A stretch of DNA of 53,267 nucleotides, taken from Acinetobacter sedimenti. Its GTDB lineage: Bacteria; Pseudomonadota; Gammaproteobacteria; Pseudomonadales; Moraxellaceae. The position numbers were made by a program, and so were the translations under genes. Positions 1-6,880 of the stretch are shown piece after piece; positions within the stretch are counted from its first letter, which is position 1; every line of letters starts with the position of its first letter. The notes beneath the pieces are model-generated. The model searched no databases, was not told the origin of the DNA, and was given only the letters and a program-made list of their open reading frames with translations. Location: positions 1-53,267 of the forward strand of contig NZ_JAKUML010000017.1 in NCBI RefSeq assembly GCF_022601685.1, given 5' to 3'.

Positions 1-273
1 CTTAATGAATCACTCAATACTTCGTCAGCATCAAGCTAGGTCGGCTATATTACTCTCTATCTCTAAAAAGTCAACTGAAATTACAGATAATTTTTAAACC
101 CATCCAATCAACCAAAAAATTTAACCATCAAGCTAAATAACTGTTAATCAACAAGTTTTTATCCACATCCCCGCCGGTAGGTGCGCATTCTACAGTATTA
201 ACCATTCGATGCAACCCTTTTTTTAGGGTTAAAAGATCGAGCGGTGGTTTTTTCAGCATAAATCGACTTTATT
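1..273. other. Non-coding start of window with one perfect DnaA box
   Basis: I see no convincing coding region here. The stretch is A/T-rich. It contains one exact match to the DnaA-box consensus, TTATCCACA, at 159-167, and a short hairpin with AACCCT at 213-218, a T-rich loop and AGGGTT at 225-230. One isolated 9-mer is not evidence for an origin. The hairpin lies just beyond the stop of the minus-strand rluA gene and could help end its transcript, but no T-run follows it on that strand. Confidence 0.4.
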
Positions 274-939
274 TTAGAAATTCGGCGAGCTTTTAATCAA
301 TATTTCTTTCTTTTGTAATGGATGTATAAATTCGATTTGACTAGCATGAAGTGCCATTTGCTGTGTATGTGCATTTTTTGCTTGTGGATTATAGATTTTA
401 TCTCTGACAATTGGGTGTCCAAGATGAAGCATATGCACACGTAGTTGATGTGATCGTCCTGTAATGGGATGCAGTTTGACTTCTGTACAATCATATTCAG
501 CGATATATTGCATGGCACGATATTGGGTTTGTGCTGATTTTCCAATGTCATAGTCAATTTTTTGACGTGGTCGATTCTCCCAATCCGTGATCAGTGGCAC
601 ATCAACGATACCTTGCCCTGTCAACTCCCCTTGCACGAGGGCGGTATATGTTTTTTGAATCGCACGTTGTTGGAACAACCGACTCATTGCAACTTCAACA
701 TCACGATGTTTCGCAAAAACCAAAATCCCTGACGTTGCCATATCTAGACGATGCGTAACTTTTGCGTTTGGAAAATGTTGAAGAATTCGCCAGTATGCGC
801 TATCTCGATGCTCTACCAATCTTCCCATGACCGATAGTAAGCCCGCAGGTTTATTGACAATGATCAAATCATCATCTTCATACAAAATTTCTAAAGGTGC
901 TGTTGGTGGGTCGTAGACGAATTGATCATCAATAGGCAT
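274..939 (-). CDS. rluA: RluA-family dual-specificity 23S rRNA/tRNA pseudouridine synthase
   Basis: Converts specific uridines in structured RNA to pseudouridine. Escherichia coli RluA acts on 23S rRNA U746 and on tRNA U32. The protein has the family signature HRLDMATSG with the catalytic aspartate at about residue 66, preceded by the ILYEDDDLIIVNKPAG core strand. The C-terminal half carries the family stretch HPITGRSHQLRVHM. At about 221 residues it is the size of RluA (about 219) and has no S4 domain, which argues for RluA rather than RluB, RluC, RluD or RluE. An upstream TTG at 954 would add five residues; I chose the ATG at 939, although neither start has a clear Shine-Dalgarno. It is divergent from the DUF2789 gene. 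The exact RNA target is inferred from length and family. Confidence 0.85.
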   Translation of the reverse strand: MPIDDQFVYDPPTAPLEILYEDDDLIIVNKPAGLLSVMGRLVEHRDSAYWRILQHFPNAKVTHRLDMATSGILVFAKHRDVEVAMSRLFQQRAIQKTYTALVQGELTGQGIVDVPLITDWENRPRQKIDYDIGKSAQTQYRAMQYIAEYDCTEVKLHPITGRSHQLRVHMLHLGHPIVRDKIYNPQAKNAHTQQMALHASQIEFIHPLQKKEILIKSSPNF

Positions 940-1105
940 GTGTTTGTGATTCAAAAAATTTTCTTATTATAACTTTTAAATCGGTGAATCACCTTGAAAA
1001 AATTGAATTTACTTTTTTGTATTGTTTTGCAAATCATCTATATTTCGATTGATGAGCTATGCTATGTTGGTGTGTAAATACTTACGATAAAAATGGAGAT
1101 TCGCC

Positions 1106-1348
1106 ATGATGAACACATCACAGCCAAGTATGACAAACTTATTTGAACAACTTGGTTTAGCGTCTGATGAAGCGTCAATTCAGGAGTTTATCAAAGCACA
1201 TCAACTGGAAGCTTGCGTCTATATTTGTGATGCGCCATTTTGGAGTGTGGGTCAGCGTGCATTATTGGCAGAAAAAACCATTACAGATGATGACTGGACA
1301 ATCGTTGTCGATCAGCTTAACGAAGCTTTGCACGAAGATGCTGTATAA
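1106..1348 (+). CDS. DUF2789 family protein
   Basis: Small acidic soluble protein of 80 residues. The pattern NLFEQLGL followed by DAPFWSVGQ and DDWTIVVDQLNEAL matches what I recall of DUF2789, a short family common in gammaproteobacteria with no established function. A good ribosome binding site (GGAG at 1095-1098) lies seven bases before the first ATG; a second ATG follows immediately. It stands alone, and a strong terminator lies about 35 bases past the stop, so it is probably a single-gene transcript. I see no signal peptide, membrane segment or metal-binding cluster. Confidence 0.75.
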   Translation: MMNTSQPSMTNLFEQLGLASDEASIQEFIKAHQLEACVYICDAPFWSVGQRALLAEKTITDDDWTIVVDQLNEALHEDAV

Positions 1349-1381
1349 ACCACACCATTCAATGTAAAAAATCAACAATTC

Positions 1382-1408
1382 AAAACGGACACATCTTGTC
1401 CGTTTTTT
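1382..1408 (+). terminator. Intrinsic terminator after DUF2789 gene
   Basis: A perfect 10-bp stem (AAAACGGACA at 1382-1391 with TGTCCGTTTT at 1397-1406) closes a 5-nt loop and runs into six T residues. The A-run on its left side means it could also stop transcription from the minus-strand tusA gene. Confidence 0.85.
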
Positions 1409-1467
1409 ATTTTGTTTCAACTTTGTCAATCATCAGTTATATTGATCTGCGTCAACATAGAATCAGC

Positions 1468-1731
1468 TTACTGCTTTTGTACTTGATAATAATAAATGGA
1501 TTGTCCTTCAAATTCACGCCGTTCATTGATCAATAACGCATGTCCAAGATGCATACAAAATTTTGGAATATCCCAAGATGTCGAAGGGTCTGTTGCAAGA
1601 ACTTCGACAACATCACCTTGCGCAGATTTACGAATGGCTTGATGCAGCATCATCACAGGCTCTGGACAACGCAAACCACGTGTATCAAGTTGCTTAGAGA
1701 TTTTCTGTGTTGTTGGCTCAGTGGAGTTCAT
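1468..1731 (-). CDS. tusA: TusA-type sulfur carrier protein
   Basis: Small sulfur-relay protein. In E. coli TusA receives persulfide sulfur from IscS and passes it to TusBCD for 2-thiouridine formation in tRNA. The signature is LDTRGLRCPEPVMMLHQAIR with the CPEP box, the cysteine being about residue 22 from the chosen ATG. A second conserved part, VEVLATDPSTSWDIPKFC, follows. The open frame continues back to a TTG at 1752, but the ATG at 1731 gives a more usual length of 87 residues. TusA-fold proteins also occur as YedF/SirA-like paralogues with other roles, so the thiouridine function is by family. It runs convergent with the DUF2789 gene. Confidence 0.8.
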   Translation of the reverse strand: MNSTEPTTQKISKQLDTRGLRCPEPVMMLHQAIRKSAQGDVVEVLATDPSTSWDIPKFCMHLGHALLINERREFEGQSIYYYQVQKQ

Positions 1732-1916
1732 TACAGTGACATTTGTGTTCAATAAAGAAGTCGAATTCTACCACAAACTTGCTGATCAAAAGTACAACGT
1801 CGGTCGTCAAACACATTGCAATAAATTTCCACATGTTTTTAGATGCATAGCACTTCTTTCTTCGGTATGATGAGCTCACCTTTTGACAATTTTTGTTGGT
1901 ATTTTTAGGATCTGTC

Positions 1917-2753
1917 ATGCAAGACGAATCAAGCCCCTCGTGGGCACGTGGCTTAAAAAAATGGTTAAACACCGCACCTGAAACACGTGATGAATTATTA
2001 AAACTGGTACAAGATTCACGGCAATATCTTGAGCCCGACACAGTGGCAATGCTTGAAGGCGTGCTTGATTTGCCTGCGACCAAGATTCGTGAAGTCATGA
2101 CACCTCGCACCTCGTTGGTCAGTTTACAAGAAGATGATGACGTTCTCGACATTATCCATGTCTTGATTGAGTCTGCACATTCTCGCTTCCCAGTATTTTC
2201 AGCGGAAAATAGCGACAAAGTCGTTGGCGTATTGCTGGCAAAAGACCTTTTACCTTTTTTAAATCAGGTTAATCGTAAAGTTGATATTCCAACGTTAATG
2301 CGTCAAGCGCTATTCGTTCCTGAAAGTGCACGCTCTGACCAAGTATTGCGTATGCTGAAAAACACACAGTCGCATCTTGCGATCGTGATTGATGAATATG
2401 GCACAACTTCTGGCATTGTGACTTTAGAAGATATTTTAGAAGAAATCGTCGGTGAGATTGAAGACGAACATGATGAAGTCGATCAATTTGCTCAGTTTAT
2501 TCAACCTGATCCTGAGTCTGAACAACAAAACGCTTGGATCGTGCAAGCTCTGACTCCGATTGAGTATTTCAATACGATTCTTGCAAGCAAGTTCCCTGAT
2601 GATGAAGTGGAAACCATGGGCGGATTGTTACTGCAGGAGATTGGTTTGGTGAGTGATTTGCAAGGTCAAGTGATTGAACTTGCGGATTGGAGTTTTACCA
2701 TTATTGAGGCGGACACACGTAGTATCCAACGTATCCGAGCTGTACGCGCATGA
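1917..2753 (+). CDS. corC: CorC/HlyC-family protein with tandem CBS domains
   Basis: Soluble member of the CorC family: two CBS domains (about residues 65-190) followed by a C-terminal transporter-associated CorC/HlyC domain (about 195-275). Diagnostic stretches are VMTPRTSLVSL, SRFPVFS, and IDEYGTTSGIVTLEDILEEIVG. The family is linked to Mg2+/Co2+ homeostasis; the membrane DUF21 part found in longer relatives is absent. A TTG at 1893 would add eight residues, but the ATG at 1917 has AGGA six bases upstream and starts MQDESSP, so I chose it. The stop overlaps the lnt start by four bases (ATGA), so the two are co-transcribed and translationally coupled. The corC-lnt pair is a conserved arrangement in gammaproteobacteria. 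Confidence 0.85.
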   Translation: MQDESSPSWARGLKKWLNTAPETRDELLKLVQDSRQYLEPDTVAMLEGVLDLPATKIREVMTPRTSLVSLQEDDDVLDIIHVLIESAHSRFPVFSAENSDKVVGVLLAKDLLPFLNQVNRKVDIPTLMRQALFVPESARSDQVLRMLKNTQSHLAIVIDEYGTTSGIVTLEDILEEIVGEIEDEHDEVDQFAQFIQPDPESEQQNAWIVQALTPIEYFNTILASKFPDDEVETMGGLLLQEIGLVSDLQGQVIELADWSFTIIEADTRSIQRIRAVRA

Positions 2754-4321
2754 GTAATGCTTTTTCTCAATTTATACAACGATTAAAAACTCCGCCTGCA
2801 TTTGCACAAAACCATCGTTTTTCTTTGGGATTAGTGTGTTTAATTGCGCTCTGTGCAGGAGCCGTTTTACCTTTAGCACTCGCACCTTATCATTATTGGT
2901 GGTTGGCGATTCTCTCCCCTGCTTTGCTCTATGCGTGCCTAGATCAACGTAGTAGCACACATGCCTTTTTCATCGGTTGGAGCTATGGTATTGGACTATG
3001 GTTCGTCGGCGCATTTTGGCTGTATACCTCAATCCATGTCTATGGCGACACGCCTGCTTATATCGCTGTATTTCTTATTGCACTCATGTCAATCGCGATG
3101 GGCGTGTTTAGCGCAGTACAAACTTGGTTTTATCGTCGATTTTTTCCTGAAACACCACTAACTTTCGCACCAATCTGGGTATTTTTTGAATGGTTAAAGA
3201 CGTGGGTTTTCACCGGCTTTCCGTGGTTATTTGTCGGTTATGCCTTTACAAATTATGGCTTAGATGAATATGCGCCATTGTTTGGTATTTTTGGCGTTTC
3301 ATTTGTCGTCATCCTGATTGCTTCGGCACTGACCGAATGTTTGTTTGGAAAACGCTTTTGGATTTTACCGATTCTGCTATTAATTGCAGGGGCTTGGGGT
3401 GCAAAACACATTCAATGGGTTGAAGCTAAAAAGCAAACACCTCTCACTGTTTCATTAATTCAAGGCAATATTCCTCAAGATTTAAAATGGCTGGTGGAAT
3501 ATCAGGCGCAGACTTTAAGCATCTATGCCACCATGAGCCAAACTGAATGGGGACGTGATCTCGTGGTTTGGCCTGAAGCCTCAATTCCGATGTTTCAGAC
3601 CGATCTTCAACCGTTTTTAGACATCATTAGCAATCATGCCAATGAACGTGGTTCAGCTTGGGTGACAGGTATTCCGTATTGGGATTTGAATAAGTCTACG
3701 ACTGATAAGCCACTTTACTATAACAGCATCATGGCAACAGGCTCGGCATCTCAAGGTATGTATTACAAGCAACGCCTTGTACCATTTGGTGAGTATATTC
3801 CATTTTCAGGCGCATTATCTTGGGTTGCTCCTGGTGTGTCAGATGTTGGGCTGAGTGGTTTTAGTGCAGGACATGATCAACAGCCACCTTTGATGATCAA
3901 AAATCATCGTTTAGCTTCTGCGATTTGCTATGAAGTGGCTTATCCGAATATCACTCGTAAAAATGCTTTGAATACAGATTTCCTTGTGACCATCTCGAAT
4001 GATGCGTGGTTTACAGGTACAGCAGGACCGTGGCAACATCTGCAAATGGTACAAATGCGTGCCAAAGAAAATGGGCGCTGGATCATTCGTGCAACAAACA
4101 CTGGTGTGACAGCTTTCATTAATGAACAAGGACATATCGTCAGCCAACTTCCAATGGATGTGCGTCAAGTGCTACGTGGTGAGTTGCCTGCCTTTACAGG
4201 TCAAACGCTGTATAGCCGTTTGGGTGATTGGGCGATTTTGTTATTCTGTGCATTGTTGCTGATACTTGGTTTGTTGTACAAGCCAAAAGTGGTCGATACT
4301 CGCTTTAAACAGCGTCGCTAA
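2750..4321 (+). CDS. lnt: Apolipoprotein N-acyltransferase
   Basis: Integral inner-membrane enzyme that adds the third acyl chain to the N-terminal cysteine of lipoproteins, the last step of lipoprotein maturation before Lol sorting. The first about 215 residues are a run of hydrophobic segments; residues of about 230-490 form a nitrilase-like domain exposed to the periplasm; one further hydrophobic segment closes the C-terminus. The catalytic triad is visible: E276 in VVWPEAS, K340 in YYKQRLVPFGEYIPF and C393 in SAICYEVAYP. Length (523) is normal. It overlaps corC by four bases and the operon ends shortly after its stop. Confidence 0.95.
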   Translation: MSNAFSQFIQRLKTPPAFAQNHRFSLGLVCLIALCAGAVLPLALAPYHYWWLAILSPALLYACLDQRSSTHAFFIGWSYGIGLWFVGAFWLYTSIHVYGDTPAYIAVFLIALMSIAMGVFSAVQTWFYRRFFPETPLTFAPIWVFFEWLKTWVFTGFPWLFVGYAFTNYGLDEYAPLFGIFGVSFVVILIASALTECLFGKRFWILPILLLIAGAWGAKHIQWVEAKKQTPLTVSLIQGNIPQDLKWLVEYQAQTLSIYATMSQTEWGRDLVVWPEASIPMFQTDLQPFLDIISNHANERGSAWVTGIPYWDLNKSTTDKPLYYNSIMATGSASQGMYYKQRLVPFGEYIPFSGALSWVAPGVSDVGLSGFSAGHDQQPPLMIKNHRLASAICYEVAYPNITRKNALNTDFLVTISNDAWFTGTAGPWQHLQMVQMRAKENGRWIIRATNTGVTAFINEQGHIVSQLPMDVRQVLRGELPAFTGQTLYSRLGDWAILLFCALLLILGLLYKPKVVDTRFKQRR

Positions 4322-4341
4322 CCTAGCTAAGTTACGATATT

Positions 4342-4362
4342 CTCCCCCCCTCAAAGGGGGAG
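4342..4362. terminator. G/C hairpin after lnt
   Basis: CTCCCCC at 4342-4348 pairs with GGGGGAG at 4356-4362 around a 7-nt loop. It lies between the lnt stop and a small minus-strand ORF. No T-run follows on either strand, so it is a stable hairpin of uncertain termination activity. Confidence 0.4.
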
Positions 4363-4378
4363 GATTCACAGCAGAGCT

Positions 4379-4570
4379 TTAAATCTGCAAAAATGCCGTA
4401 ATCAATAAGCTACTAAAAAATACCATCGATACTTGGCGATAAAACTTAAAGAACCACTGTTCCGGAGAATTTTGTGTAAAATTTGCTTGCCAAGTCGATA
4501 CTTGTAATGCCATTAACAATGCGACTAAACCACTTGCAAAACTAAAACTCAGTGCAAAAGAACCTATCAT
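4379..4570 (-). CDS. Small membrane protein, 63 residues, unknown
   Basis: I do not recognise this protein. It has two predicted membrane helices (about residues 4-24 and 46-62) joined by a short polar stretch with a WFFKFYR segment. Its ATG at 4570 follows only three bases after the stop of an even smaller ORF on the same strand (4574-4663), and AGAAGG inside the end of that ORF could serve as its ribosome binding site, though the spacing is long. The pair looks like a two-gene transcript of tiny membrane proteins. It could be an accessory subunit of a membrane complex, a toxin-like peptide, or not expressed. Confidence 0.5.
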   Translation of the reverse strand: MIGSFALSFSFASGLVALLMALQVSTWQANFTQNSPEQWFFKFYRQVSMVFFSSLLITAFLQI

Positions 4571-4573
4571 AAT

Positions 4574-4663
4574 TTAGCTACTGCCTTCTGCGCCTTGTAG
4601 CAAATCTATCCAAAATAAAAAAATCGCAAAACTCGATAAGATCATCAAATTGACTTTAATCAT
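4574..4663 (-). CDS. Very small hydrophobic ORF, 29 residues
   Basis: A short minus-strand ORF starting at the ATG at 4663 and ending TAA at 4574-4576. It encodes MIKVNLMILSSFAIFLF followed by WIDLLQGAEGSS, that is one membrane helix with a short acidic tail. Length and shape resemble single-helix small subunits of respiratory or transport complexes, but I cannot assign it. The start has only a weak purine stretch upstream. The main support is the tight spacing (three bases) to the next membrane ORF on the same strand. Confidence 0.35.
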   Translation of the reverse strand: MIKVNLMILSSFAIFLFWIDLLQGAEGSS

Positions 4664-4988
4664 TTTTCTAGTGCAAATGATTGACTTTATCTTAAACTAA
4701 AAATTCAAACATTTTCCCTCCTAGAAAATGATTTATTTTGTATTTAATAATTATGCAAAAAATCAATCTAGAAAGTACTTCTCTTTTTACTCATAATTCA
4801 TCAAAATTGTAGCTATCAAAATTAAGAATTATTATTAAATAAGCTTCATTACACTGATTTTTATTAAGTTATGAGATTTTATTTATTTTAATTATTATTA
4901 CGATCGGATATTTCTTATATTTAAATTCGGCTTTAGGTATTTTCCCAAAGCCGAATTTTCATGATTATTTTTCAATCTATTTATATTT
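4664..4988. other. A/T-rich gene-less spacer
   Basis: About 325 bases of strongly A/T-rich sequence between the tiny membrane ORFs and the end of gspG. Apart from the 12-bp hairpin at 4923-4958 I see no conserved motif and no coding potential. It probably holds the promoter of the tiny ORFs and the 3' end of the gspF-gspG transcript. Confidence 0.4.
4923..4958 (-). terminator. Likely terminator of the gspF-gspG transcript
   Basis: A perfect 12-bp stem (AAATTCGGCTTT at 4923-4934 with AAAGCCGAATTT at 4947-4958) lies about 30 bases past the gspG stop on the minus strand. The T-rich tail is imperfect on the minus strand and there is a TTTT on the plus strand, so it may be bidirectional. Confidence 0.6.
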
Positions 4989-5450
4989 TTAATGTTGATA
5001 ATAAATATCAGCATCATTACCTTCCCCACCTTCTTGACCATCTGCACCAAATGAATAGAGATCATAAGGTCCACCTTGTGTGCCTGGAATCACGTACTGC
5101 AGATCGTTGTCCCAACTGTCGGTTGGATAACCGCCTTTGACGTAACCGCCTTGCATCCAGTTTTTCGCTGAGGCAGGTTGTTTAATTAAGGCTTCGAGTC
5201 CGCCGTCTTGCATCGAAGGATAGCGACCATTATCGAGTTTGTATTGATCGAGTGCACCTGCTGTCCCGCTCAAGGTGATTTCTGTGGTATCGACTTTGGC
5301 TTTTTCACCTCGTCCCATCACGTTAGGTACGATGAGTGCTGCTAAAACACCGAGAATCACGATCACGACCATGACTTCGATGAGGGTAAAGCCTGATTGT
5401 TTATTGTGTGTGTTCATTGCTTTGTCTAATTGGTGCATCGCTTGACTCAT
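4989..5450 (-). CDS. gspG: Type II secretion major pseudopilin GspG
   Basis: Main subunit of the periplasmic pseudopilus of the type II secretion system. A prepilin peptidase site G/FTLIEV is followed by the hydrophobic helix MVVIVILGVLAALIVPNV. The C-terminal part has the GspG hallmarks GRYPSMQDGGLEAL, GPYDLYSFGADGQEGGEG and NDADIYYQ, the last being the calcium-site region. The open frame reaches back to a TTG at 5465, but GGAG at the right distance supports the ATG at 5450, giving 153 residues and a 19-residue gap after gspF in bases. A still shorter start (MNTHNKQSG) at 5417 would give a more usual short leader. Only gspF and gspG are here; the other gsp genes must lie elsewhere. Confidence 0.93.
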   Translation of the reverse strand: MSQAMHQLDKAMNTHNKQSGFTLIEVMVVIVILGVLAALIVPNVMGRGEKAKVDTTEITLSGTAGALDQYKLDNGRYPSMQDGGLEALIKQPASAKNWMQGGYVKGGYPTDSWDNDLQYVIPGTQGGPYDLYSFGADGQEGGEGNDADIYYQH

Positions 5451-5469
5451 AAAATACAACTCCAAAAAC

Positions 5470-6672
5470 TTAAATTAAATTATTCATATTCACGATCGGT
5501 AACATCACGGCGATCACAATCACTAAAACGATTCCTGCCATAAATACCAACATCAACGGCTCAAGTAAAGCCAGTAATGTCGTGATCAAGCTACTAATTT
5601 GTTTATCTTGCATATCTGATGCACGAATCAACATGCGATCAAGCTCACCTGAGTTTTCACCGCTACGAATCATTTGCACCATCATCGGTGGGAAATAGCC
5701 CGAACGCTCAAGCTGTGTGGCGAGATTACCACCCTCCACGACTTTTTCTGCCGCATGGTTGACGGCATCTCGAATCACCCAATTGCTACTCACCGCCGCA
5801 CCGATTTTTAAGGCATCAACTAAAGGCACACCCGACCGAGTCAGAATAGACAAGGTACTGGCAAAGCGTGCCGAGTTTATACCGCGAGATAATTTACCAA
5901 ATAATGGCAACTTGAGGATAAAACGATCAAGTGTGTAATGCCCTGCATCCGTCCGTAAAAATCGACCGAGCAGAAACAACCCCAAAGCACCGAGTACCAA
6001 CATGTACATCCAATAATTACGGATAAAATCACTGGTCGCCATCAAGGCTTGGGTAATCCACGGCAAGGCTTGATCGGTATTGGCAAAGACTTTGACAATA
6101 TCAGGCACCACATAGGTCATCAATCCCATGATAATGCCAAAGGACATCAACATCAGAATCACAGGGTAGATCATCGCCCCTTGGATTTTCTTCTGCATGG
6201 CAAAGCGACCTTCGGTATAGTCTGCCAATTGTTCTAAAATCAAATCCAAATGCCCTGAACGCTCACCCGCAGCAACGGTAGCGATATATAAGGTTGGGAA
6301 ATGAGCACTTTGATCTAAGGCTTTGGCAAGCGAATGCCCTTCTAAGACTTTCGCACGCACAGAAAGCAATAAACTTTCAACATGTTTCTTTTCACTTTGC
6401 TTGGCGACGGCTCGAATAGCTTCTTCTAAAGGAATACTGGCAGCAATTAACACCGATAATTGACGTGTCATGAGTGCCAAATCATAAGCAGTGAGTTTCT
6501 TTTGAAACCAACGGCTTTGACCTGTTTGTTTGTGTTGTACCGCTTCGACTTGTAATGGCGTCAATGCCTGATCACGCAACTGCTGACGAATCTGCCGAGC
6601 AGAATCACCATCCATGATGCCTTTATGTTGTTTTCCTGAAGCGTCGAGCGCTGAATATTGATACGCAGGCAT
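5470..6672 (-). CDS. gspF: Type II secretion inner-membrane platform protein GspF
   Basis: Polytopic inner-membrane protein that couples the GspE ATPase to pseudopilus assembly. It has two homologous GspF domains (about residues 65-190 and 265-390), each starting with the LxxLxxSGxPLxxAL-type helix (TRQLSVLIAASIPLEEAI and ASTLSILTRSGVPLVDAL), and three hydrophobic segments including VMLPIVNMNNLI at the very end. N-terminal YQYSALDASGK is typical. I chose the ATG at 6672, preceded by AAGAG at good spacing, over the TTG at 6678. It is the first gene of the gspF-gspG unit and is divergent from priA. Confidence 0.93.
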   Translation of the reverse strand: MPAYQYSALDASGKQHKGIMDGDSARQIRQQLRDQALTPLQVEAVQHKQTGQSRWFQKKLTAYDLALMTRQLSVLIAASIPLEEAIRAVAKQSEKKHVESLLLSVRAKVLEGHSLAKALDQSAHFPTLYIATVAAGERSGHLDLILEQLADYTEGRFAMQKKIQGAMIYPVILMLMSFGIIMGLMTYVVPDIVKVFANTDQALPWITQALMATSDFIRNYWMYMLVLGALGLFLLGRFLRTDAGHYTLDRFILKLPLFGKLSRGINSARFASTLSILTRSGVPLVDALKIGAAVSSNWVIRDAVNHAAEKVVEGGNLATQLERSGYFPPMMVQMIRSGENSGELDRMLIRASDMQDKQISSLITTLLALLEPLMLVFMAGIVLVIVIAVMLPIVNMNNLI

Positions 6673-6880
6673 TGCCAACTCTTAACTTTTCGATTTCATT
6701 ATGCCATTATCTCGGTGATGGACTTTTTCAGTTTTTCCTTGCGAATGTATCGCTGAGATCGTTTTCAATCTATCCATCACAACTTGGACTCAAGCATAAC
6801 TGAGTATCGTATTTTGCGCCATGTCTGTTTAAGATTTTTCGCTCGACTATTTTCGATCCACTATTTAGGTCGCCTATTTT

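Noticed and set aside
1718..2218. Long minus-strand ORF over the start of corC
   Set aside because: It is antisense to the conserved CorC domain, and its protein has no recognisable pattern.
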